DNA of 26,989 bases from contig JAZRFE010000047.1 of NCBI GenBank assembly GCA_045661205.1, forward strand, positions 1 through 26,989, written 5' to 3'. Origin of the DNA: HGM04593 sp045661205 (lineage in GTDB: Bacteria; Bacteroidota; Bacteroidia; Bacteroidales; Bacteroidaceae). Positions 1-6,600 of this stretch are shown here, piece by piece. Each line of letters opens with the position of its first letter. Position 1 is the first letter of the stretch. The position numbers were made by a program, and so were the translations under genes. Under the pieces are notes generated by a model that saw only the letters and a program-made list of their open reading frames with translations, was not told the DNA's origin and did not search any database.

Positions 1-15
1 GATTTGATGAAATAA
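1..15 (+). CDS. rpsR: 30S ribosomal protein S18, C-terminal end only (partial)
   Basis: Frame 1 reads D-L-M-K and then TAA at 13-15, followed by a second in-frame TAA. Bacteroides S18 proteins end in a near-identical T-D-M-M-K tail, and rpsR normally lies directly upstream of rplI in the rpsF-rpsR-rplI operon. The spacing to rplI (19 nt) suits co-transcription. Only four residues are visible, so the call rests mainly on position; the rest of the gene lies outside the window. Confidence 0.6.
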   Translation, partial: DLMK

Positions 16-34
16 TAAATTCGGAGGAACAATT

Positions 35-487
35 ATGGAGATTATACTTAAAGAGGATGTTATCAATCTTGGATACAAGAATGATATCGTTAAGGTAAAG
101 GATGGTTACGGTCGTAACTTTTTGATTCCTACCGGTAAGGCAGTTATCGCTACAACTTCAGCTAAGAAGGCTTTGGCCGAGGAGTTGAAACAGCGTGCTC
201 ACAAGTTGGCTAAGATCAAGGCTGACGCTGAGGAGTTGGCTCAGAAACTTGCTCCCGTATCTTTGACAATCGCAACAAAGGTAAGCGCAACAGGCGTTAT
301 CTACGGTTCTGTTGGTTCTATCCAGATTGCCGAGGAGCTTGCTAAGCTCGGTTTCGAGATCGACCGCAAGATTATCGTTGTTGAGTCTGCTAAAGAGGTT
401 GGCAACTACAACGCAACAATCAAATTGCACAAAGAGGTTTCAGTTAAGATTCCTTTCGCAGTTGTTGCTGAAGAGTCTGCTGAATAA
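35..487 (+). CDS. rplI: 50S ribosomal protein L9
   Basis: This 150-residue protein has the length and pattern of L9, which binds 23S rRNA near the base of the L1 stalk. The N-terminal domain opens MEIILKEDVINLG and contains the signature G-Y-G-R-N-F-L-I-P (about residues 24-32). A long charged connecting helix (about 42-75) leads to the C-terminal domain with the G-V-I-Y-G-S-V-G loop. The start is well supported by a GGAGG sequence about 7 nt upstream. It is probably the last gene of rpsF-rpsR-rplI, because a strong terminator follows at 515-545. Confidence 0.97.
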   Translation: MEIILKEDVINLGYKNDIVKVKDGYGRNFLIPTGKAVIATTSAKKALAEELKQRAHKLAKIKADAEELAQKLAPVSLTIATKVSATGVIYGSVGSIQIAEELAKLGFEIDRKIIVVESAKEVGNYNATIKLHKEVSVKIPFAVVAEESAE

Positions 488-514
488 TCAGAAACTCATT
501 AATAAGAGAATACG

Positions 515-545
515 AGCGAGACGCTTTATGCGTCTCGCTTTTTTT
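515..545 (+). terminator. Rho-independent terminator after rplI
   Basis: A perfect 10-bp stem (AGCGAGACGC at 515-524 with GCGTCTCGCT at 530-539) has a 5-nt loop and runs into a T tract to 545. It closes the ribosomal protein operon. Confidence 0.93.
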
Positions 546-754
546 GTTTATATGCGATGCGCAGTGAACAAAAGCTTTCATCTGCTGTTGTTAAAATATT
601 GCGTTGCCAAAGATTTTTCTTTTTTTGCATTTTAGATGTTAAAAAATGTTTTTTAAGCGAACAAAAGCATGCCCTTGTTTGTTTATAGGGTGTCAATGAA
701 CAAAATGTGTGTATAGAAAAGCATATTACTTTTTCTTAATCATTCAATTCCCCC

Positions 755-789
755 GAACGGTTCCCCGTAGTGATTACGCGGAACCGTTT
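755..789 (+). other. Two-tier hairpin in the leader upstream of the kinase operon
   Basis: The outer stem is AACGGTTCC (756-764) with GGAACCGTT (780-788). After a C/C mismatch an inner CGTA/TACG stem closes a GTGAT loop. A pyrimidine-rich but imperfect T run follows (787-793). It could be a weak terminator or attenuator, or part of a small RNA. No known riboswitch motif is apparent. Confidence 0.5.
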
Positions 790-872
790 CTTCTATATGG
801 GCTTTTTGCAGGTGCTAAGCCTAAAAATAGTGTTGTTTGTTCAAAGAATTTTTTAAATTGCGCAACTTGTAT

Positions 873-880
873 TATCTTAG
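873..880 (+). promoter_or_regulatory. Possible -7 promoter box of the kinase operon
   Basis: TATCTTAG differs by one base from the Bacteroidetes -7 consensus TAnnTTTG. No TTTG is seen at the usual 19-21 nt upstream, and the box lies only 13-22 nt before the candidate start codons, giving a very short leader. Confidence 0.35.
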
Positions 881-893
881 CACATTATAAACT

Positions 894-3800
894 GTGAAGG
901 GCATGATTGCTTTTTGTCGCTACATACTTTTTTTGCTGTTTCTGTTGCCGTTGCCTGTGTGGGGCAATGGGGCGAGGAGCATCGCGCAGTCTGAGCAAGG
1001 CTGCGACTCGCTGTATGAATGCGTTGAAAAGGCAAAGTACATAAGCCGAGATTCTCTGAGCAGGGTGGTGGAACAGGCGCGCACTGCGACCGAAGGCGCG
1101 GCTTTTCTTTCCAATGCCGAGGCCTATGCGGCTATGATGGCGATGGACTATGCAAAGTCCCGCACTTTATATGACAGTGTTATCGCAGTCGCAGGTGATG
1201 AACTTGACCGCCTCGAGGCAAATATAGGCATGATGCGTTTGTGTAACAGAGTGTCGGCCAATAGGGATTTTTATGATTATCGTGCAAATGCGCGTCGTTC
1301 GATGCGTCGCATAAATTCCGAAGTGCAATCCTTGTCGCGTTCGCAGAGAGAGCGTCTCAATATGCTTGAACTCGATTTCTACGTTGTATCCTCTAACTAT
1401 TTTGCAGCATTGGGCTTGTACGACGAGTACAAGAAAAGTGCCACAGCTGTAGCAGGCAGGCTTTCGCAAGTTACCGACACTGTAACAACACTTTATGCCG
1501 GTCTCGTGACAGGTGCCGCGCGCAACAAGGTTTTGAATGAGCGTTTCTCGTCGCTCTATCGTGGCGTGAACCGTTGCTCCGGGTACAAATGGCTGTCGGC
1601 ACATTATAAACTGATGCTTGCCTCAATGTTGCGTGAGAAAACCCTTTCCGACTCCATACAAAAACTATCACCCGCTCGTTTGGCTCGTCTTAACAGCGAT
1701 TCTCTTTCGCTTGACGAACTGCCACAATGGCTGGCGTGGAGTGCGGTAGAGGAATTCGAGGATTATGGCGACAGGTATATGGTTATAAAGAGCATGGCTG
1801 TGCTTGCCTCGTGTCATGTGTACAGTGGGGAATATGAGGCGGCTCTTGATGTGTGCGATGCTGCTATTTCTGCTGTAAACGACTATTATAGAGAGTACTA
1901 CGCGGCGAATGATACGTTGCCCGATTATGCGCTTTTTCAGTCGGCCGACTCGCTGGAACTCAAACGTATGGCTCTTGCCGACGTGGTGAATATCCCCGAG
2001 TGCATGCTGCTTATAAGAAATGAGGCCTCGTGTGCCTATGCAGCTCTTGGAGACAAGGAGGCATCGGATATGAACCGCAACGCTTATCTTGATCTTTTGC
2101 GTGTGACGCGTCAGAATAGAGAGATGGAGAGTCGCGTGCAGACAACGGCGCGCAATGCCCGTCAGATGCTGCGTCTGACAATGATATTGTCCGTTCTTGT
2201 TCTCCTCTCGCTTGTTGTCTCTGTGGTGGCGGTGCGTCGCTGGCGTGCACGCAACAAGCGTTACGCCACAGCCCTCATGGGGCTGTTGCAACTGTGTCGC
2301 GAGTTGGCGGCCTTTCCTGTCAATCGCGAATTTGCCGACGAAGAGGATGTAGATAGAACCCTTACAGCGTTGTTGCGCGGCTCTTTCGGCACTATCGTCG
2401 ATGGTGTCAAGGATGTGTCGCTCATCAGCGGGGAACAGCCTGTCGGTGCGAATGACTTTTTGTTGCTCTTTGTGCCCGATGGCGAAAAGATATTTCTGCG
2501 TATAGTGACGTCGCGAAAGTTGAGTGGCGAACAACGTACCTTTGTGGAACTTGCGATACCTTACATCAGGGTGGCACGCGAGGAGGCTGCGCGTTTGGTG
2601 GCTATGGGTGACGAGCGCACTCGTCTCGAAGAACTTAACCTTTCGTATGCGCTTAACCTTGCCGCGCACAAGAGAGAAAATGTACTCAAACGTGCATCGC
2701 TTTCGGTAGCTAATGGCATCCGTCCTTATATGGATAGGCTCTCCAACGAGCTACGTATGTTAGCAGCTCCCGAAAATTCAGAGGTTACAGCCTCCGAACG
2801 CCTTGCGTATGTTGCCGAGCTTACCGACAAGATAGAGGAGTATAACATCATTCTCGAACGATGGATAAAATTGCGTCGTGGCGAGCTTAACCTCACCATC
2901 GGCAATTTTGCTCTTCAAGAACTATTTGAAATTATAGCAAAGGGAGAGCATGCCTTTGCGATGAAGGGGCTGGAACTGAAAATTCTTCCCACTGATGCGG
3001 TTGTCAAGGCTGACAAGGCTCTTACCCTCTTTATGATAAATACTCTTGCCGACAATGCGGCGAAATTCACACCGGCGGGCGGTGCGGTAGAACTGTCGGC
3101 CACCGAAGAGGATTGCTTTGTGGAGATTGCTGTAAAGGATAGTGGCGTCGGGCTTTCGGCCGATGATGTGCGTCTCATTCTCGACGAGAAGGTATACGAT
3201 GCAGCAGCCATAGGCCGAGCAGGTGGTGCCGATGCTCTCAGAAACAAGGGCAACGGCTTCGGGCTGATGAACTGCAAAGGTATAATCGAAAAGTATAAAA
3301 AGACCGATGCGCTCTTCTCGGTCTGCCGTATGAATGTCGAGAGTAAGCAGGGCGAGGGCAGCCGTTTTTCATTCCGTCTGCCCAAAGGAGTGTTGCGTAT
3401 GATGGTGCTGCTATTAATCTCTTTCCCTGCATCGCTTTTTGCGTCGGATGGTTTAAAGAGTGTAACCTCTTTGGCCGACTCTGTCTATCTCTCTAACCTT
3501 GACGGTGATTATGACCGCACACTGCATTATGCCAATAGAGTGGTGAGCGAACTGAATGCTTTCTATCTGCAAAACGGCGGAAAAGGCGACACACTTGCAC
3601 TTTATGGCCGTGGCGAGGCAGCCGAGGCACAGTGGTGGCGCGAGGGATTTGCTGTCGATACTCTTGTCGAGGAGGTATATTATAATATGCTCGATGTGAG
3701 AAACGAGGTGGCTGTCGCGATGCTTGCTCTGCAACAGTGGGGAGGCTATCGTTACAACAACAATGCCTACACTTCGCTCTATCGCTTGGTGCATGAGGAT

Positions 3801-5150
3801 GTGGAACTCGAGGACTATTATGTGAACCTGCGTCACGTGGCAAATGTGCGTCAGGCGACTGCGGTGCTCTGTGTGGCTGTGCTTCTGCTGCTTGTTGCCG
3901 CGTTGTTGCTATACTACTTTAAGAATTGTGTCATCAACCGTATGAACCTTTATATGGCGCTTGAAGTGAATAGGCGCCTGCTCAAAAAGGTTAATGGCAA
4001 GCCGATGGACACCTCGCGTCTTGTGGCTCTCTTTGCCGAGGAATTGCTTGCGGCAACCGACGAGGCTTTTCGTGTATCGGCAGTGAGAGTCGATTTCTAT
4101 GACGTGGCACATGGAGGGCTGGTGACATCCTCGGCAGGTCTCTCGCAAAGTGACGAGAAGATGGAGTTCCTGCTCGATAAGGCTTACAAGAAAAATGAGT
4201 CGGTAGCATCGTCAGATGGAAAGACAATCGCTCTTCCTCTGCTTGTCTTGGGTGGCGATGGTAGTAGGTGTGTCGGGGCTATGGCACTCGAAAGTGGCGT
4301 GCGTGTTTCGGCTAACGAAAGGCTTACTTTGGAGATTATTGCGGGTTATGTGGCCTCGGTGGGCTACCATGCGACGGTAGATATGGCGCGTGAGTATCGC
4401 AATTTCGACGAGCTTGTCGAGGAGAGCCGTCGCATAATGTACGAGGAGAATTTGCTGCATGTGCAGAATCAGGTGATGGATAACTGCCTCTCCATGATTA
4501 AGCACGAGACGATATATTACCCCAACCGCATACGTGAACTTGTGGGGCAGATAGAGAGCAGTGACGATAGTGAGAATTTCAGTGCCGCAAAGATTGCATC
4601 CATGCGCGAATTGATGGATTATTATAGTTCGGTGTACGGTATTCTCACCACCTGTGCAGCCAACCAGCTTGACGATACGGCATTTTTGCCGCGTCGTACC
4701 TCCATTGACGAGGTCCTTGCCGACAGCGTGGCATTTGCAAGGCGACGTGCAAAGCGCAGCGGCATCTCCTTGACGGTTGATTACACTGCTTGCGGTGGTT
4801 GTTTCTACGGCGATAGGGAACTTGTCTCTTTCATGCTCGAATCGTTGTTTGAGGAGCTTGTAGCTGTAAAGCTTGATGGTCGTATTTCTCTTCGTGCCGC
4901 GGCTTTACAAGAGATGCTTCTTGTGGAGATTTTCGACGAGCGTCGTGCGCTCGATGCCGAGACAATGGCTGCAATGTTTGTACCTTCGGCTCATAATCTT
5001 GGAGGTGGCGACGGTGTCACCGGTACGGGTTTCCTTGTGGCAAAAGAGATTGTAAGAATGCACGAAGATTATATGGGACTTTATGGTGGTCGCGTCGAGG
5101 CTGTTGCTCACGACGGCGGCACTATGATACGTTTCACATTACCCAAATGA
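894..5150 (+). CDS. Tandem membrane histidine kinase with two complementary catalytic modules (DUF5112/DUF5113-type)
   Basis: The 1418 residues form two kinase-like halves. Half 1: signal peptide or TM (about 7-24), a helical TPR-like periplasmic region to ~424, TM (~427-447), a DHp-like helix pair, and a HATPase with intact N box (N721), G1 box (D749-S-G-V-G753) and G2 box (G786-N-G-F-G790). Half 2 starts at M836/M837 with a second hydrophobic signal-like segment ending S-L-F-A, then a short periplasmic domain, TM (~988-1010), a coiled region, an H box around H1204 (H-E-T-I-Y-Y-P), and an ATP domain in which the N box Asn and the G1 glycines are replaced. The equivalent of H1204 in half 1 is V605. 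From memory the layout matches Bacteroidales DUF5112/DUF5113 proteins. The start could be GTG 894 or ATG 903; the latter gives a cleaner signal. The response regulator gene follows after 7 nt. Confidence 0.85.
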   Translation: MKGMIAFCRYILFLLFLLPLPVWGNGARSIAQSEQGCDSLYECVEKAKYISRDSLSRVVEQARTATEGAAFLSNAEAYAAMMAMDYAKSRTLYDSVIAVAGDELDRLEANIGMMRLCNRVSANRDFYDYRANARRSMRRINSEVQSLSRSQRERLNMLELDFYVVSSNYFAALGLYDEYKKSATAVAGRLSQVTDTVTTLYAGLVTGAARNKVLNERFSSLYRGVNRCSGYKWLSAHYKLMLASMLREKTLSDSIQKLSPARLARLNSDSLSLDELPQWLAWSAVEEFEDYGDRYMVIKSMAVLASCHVYSGEYEAALDVCDAAISAVNDYYREYYAANDTLPDYALFQSADSLELKRMALADVVNIPECMLLIRNEASCAYAALGDKEASDMNRNAYLDLLRVTRQNREMESRVQTTARNARQMLRLTMILSVLVLLSLVVSVVAVRRWRARNKRYATALMGLLQLCRELAAFPVNREFADEEDVDRTLTALLRGSFGTIVDGVKDVSLISGEQPVGANDFLLLFVPDGEKIFLRIVTSRKLSGEQRTFVELAIPYIRVAREEAARLVAMGDERTRLEELNLSYALNLAAHKRENVLKRASLSVANGIRPYMDRLSNELRMLAAPENSEVTASERLAYVAELTDKIEEYNIILERWIKLRRGELNLTIGNFALQELFEIIAKGEHAFAMKGLELKILPTDAVVKADKALTLFMINTLADNAAKFTPAGGAVELSATEEDCFVEIAVKDSGVGLSADDVRLILDEKVYDAAAIGRAGGADALRNKGNGFGLMNCKGIIEKYKKTDALFSVCRMNVESKQGEGSRFSFRLPKGVLRMMVLLLISFPASLFASDGLKSVTSLADSVYLSNLDGDYDRTLHYANRVVSELNAFYLQNGGKGDTLALYGRGEAAEAQWWREGFAVDTLVEEVYYNMLDVRNEVAVAMLALQQWGGYRYNNNAYTSLYRLVHEDVELEDYYVNLRHVANVRQATAVLCVAVLLLLVAALLLYYFKNCVINRMNLYMALEVNRRLLKKVNGKPMDTSRLVALFAEELLAATDEAFRVSAVRVDFYDVAHGGLVTSSAGLSQSDEKMEFLLDKAYKKNESVASSDGKTIALPLLVLGGDGSRCVGAMALESGVRVSANERLTLEIIAGYVASVGYHATVDMAREYRNFDELVEESRRIMYEENLLHVQNQVMDNCLSMIKHETIYYPNRIRELVGQIESSDDSENFSAAKIASMRELMDYYSSVYGILTTCAANQLDDTAFLPRRTSIDEVLADSVAFARRRAKRSGISLTVDYTACGGCFYGDRELVSFMLESLFEELVAVKLDGRISLRAAALQEMLLVEIFDERRALDAETMAAMFVPSAHNLGGGDGVTGTGFLVAKEIVRMHEDYMGLYGGRVEAVAHDGGTMIRFTLPK

Positions 5151-5157
5151 AAAACAG

Positions 5158-5886
5158 ATGTATATGGAAAATAAATTCAATGTTATAATTGTAGAGGATG
5201 CCAAGCTCGAACTTAAAGGCACCGAAGAGATATTTCGTAGTGAGATTCCCGAGGCGTGCATCATAGGCACTGCCATGAACGAGGGCGAGCTGTGGCCTCT
5301 CATGGAAAAGCAGGTTCCCGACCTGTTGCTGCTCGACCTGGGACTGGGTGGTTCCACTACAATCGGTGTCGAGATATGTGCCAAGATGAAAAGGCTCTAC
5401 AAGGATGTCAAAGTGTTGATATTTACCGGCGAACTTCTTAATGAAAAGCTATGGGTGGATGTGCTCGATGCGGGTGCCGACGGCATTGTGCTGAAGACCG
5501 GCGAACTGCTCACAAAGTATGAGATTCGTAATGTAATGTCGGGTAAACGCTTTGTCTTTAACCAACCTATTCTCGAAAAGATAGTACACCGTTTCCGTCA
5601 AGAGGTGATGCGTGAATATTCCTACCGTCGCTCGGTGATAGAGTATGATATTGACCGTTACGACGAGTGTTTCCTCAAGCATCTGGCTCTCGGCTACACC
5701 AAAGAGATGATAGCCAACCTTAAAAGTATGCCTTTCGGAGTAAAATCGCTCGAAAAGCGTCAGGCCGACCTCATTGCTCGTCTCTTCCCCGAGGGTGAGC
5801 AGCGCGGAATAAATGTTACACGTCTGGTGGTACGTGCAATAGAACTGCATCTTATCGATATTGAAAATCTCGAAGCCGATGAATAG
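5158..5886 (+). CDS. Response regulator, REC plus LuxR-like output domain
   Basis: The N-terminal receiver domain has the acidic pair E13-D14, phospho-acceptor D60 (L-L-L-L-D-L), T90 and K113, so the whole phosphorylation site is present. After a linker, the C-terminal part (about 170-235) has a helical pattern L-A-L-G-Y-T-K-E-M-I-A-N-L-K with V-K-S-L-E-K-R, which resembles a LuxR/GerE or DUF5932-type helix-turn-helix, so DNA binding is likely. It is the evident partner of the tandem kinase 7 nt upstream and probably receives phosphate from H1204. M3 (position 5164) is an equally plausible start. The downstream membrane protein gene overlaps its stop codon. Confidence 0.9.
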   Translation: MYMENKFNVIIVEDAKLELKGTEEIFRSEIPEACIIGTAMNEGELWPLMEKQVPDLLLLDLGLGGSTTIGVEICAKMKRLYKDVKVLIFTGELLNEKLWVDVLDAGADGIVLKTGELLTKYEIRNVMSGKRFVFNQPILEKIVHRFRQEVMREYSYRRSVIEYDIDRYDECFLKHLALGYTKEMIANLKSMPFGVKSLEKRQADLIARLFPEGEQRGINVTRLVVRAIELHLIDIENLEADE

Positions 5887-6589
5887 GAACGGAATGAAAT
5901 ATCTGCCCACAGTGTCGTATGGCTGCCTGTTGTTTGTAGTGTGGCTCTACTCATGGATAAGGTCGGTTGCTGCACTGTTTGGTGGCGGGGGTGCCGAAAC
6001 CTCACTCGCCTCATCTGACGGTGTGCGCTGGTTTCTGCGATCGTCGGTAGAGAACGTGGAGCGTCTGCCGTGGGCGACAATAATCATTCTGTTAATGTGT
6101 AGTGGCGTGCTCTATTCGTGCGGAATATTTCAGGCTTTTGCCCGCTTGTTGCGTGGCGAGACGTCCATGCGCATGCGTCGCGCTTTGTGGGCGGTCTCTG
6201 TGGTGGTGGCGATTGTGGCTCTTTTGTTGCTGTTTGCCGGTTTCTATCCGTTGAATATTTATAGGAGTGTGACGGGCTCTTTTGCCGTCTCTCCAATGGC
6301 GGGAGGATGGTTGTTGCTGCTTTTTGTTGTGCTGTTTTTATTGTCGGCGGTTTTTGGCGTTGTAGGTGGCGCTTTCAGAAGGGTGAATGATATTGTAGCT
6401 GCTGTCTCTTCGCGCATAAAGTTTCATGCCGGCTCATTAGTCGCTCTTGTTCCCGCAGCTCTGCTGCTTGCTTCAATGGAGTACGAGGGTATAACTGCAA
6501 TGCTTTTCGGAAAGTACTCTTTCTGCTTTGAATATTTTGTGATACTCTTCCCTTTTGTGTACCGATTGTTCTATCCTCGGGGGAAGTAG
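5879..6589 (+). CDS. Small polytopic membrane protein of the kinase operon, function unknown
   Basis: I do not recognise a definite family. Roughly six hydrophobic segments can be read, numbered from ATG 5879: about 8-30, 65-88, 102-124, 140-165, 184-200 and 216-232. The stretch between the first two segments (S-S-V-E-N-V-E-R-L-P-W-A) followed by L-L-M-C-S-G-V-L vaguely recalls AbgT-type transporters, but the protein is about half their length, so I do not assign it. ATG 5879 overlaps the stop of the regulator gene (ATGAATAG). ATG 5894, preceded by a purine-rich AGGAACGGA, is a credible alternative. Tight coupling suggests a role in, or control by, the same signalling system. Its stop lies 11 nt from the end of the convergent helicase gene, with no terminator hairpin between. 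Confidence 0.75.
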   Translation: MNRNGMKYLPTVSYGCLLFVVWLYSWIRSVAALFGGGGAETSLASSDGVRWFLRSSVENVERLPWATIIILLMCSGVLYSCGIFQAFARLLRGETSMRMRRALWAVSVVVAIVALLLLFAGFYPLNIYRSVTGSFAVSPMAGGWLLLLFVVLFLLSAVFGVVGGAFRRVNDIVAAVSSRIKFHAGSLVALVPAALLLASMEYEGITAMLFGKYSFCFEYFVILFPFVYRLFYPRGK

Positions 6590-6600
6590 GTCTCTTCTTT

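Larger units (their letters stand above)
546..893. other. Intergenic region with one structured element, no gene seen
   Basis: About 350 nt of AT-rich sequence separate the rplI terminator from the kinase operon. A short open frame (709-897) runs straight through a hairpin and resembles nothing, so I do not call it a gene. Three similar GAACAAAA words occur at about 567, 659 and 700. A strong hairpin lies at 755-789 and is listed separately. A possible -7 promoter box sits just before the kinase gene. Confidence 0.6.

Noticed and set aside
709..897. A 62-codon open frame upstream of the kinase gene
   Set aside because: It runs through the 755-789 hairpin, has no family-like pattern or good start context, and overlaps the likely kinase start. 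Best explained as chance.
1668..2669. A 333-codon open frame on the minus strand inside the kinase gene
   Set aside because: It is the antisense shadow of a clearly coding region, with a low-complexity, family-less translation. The plus-strand frame has recognisable domains.
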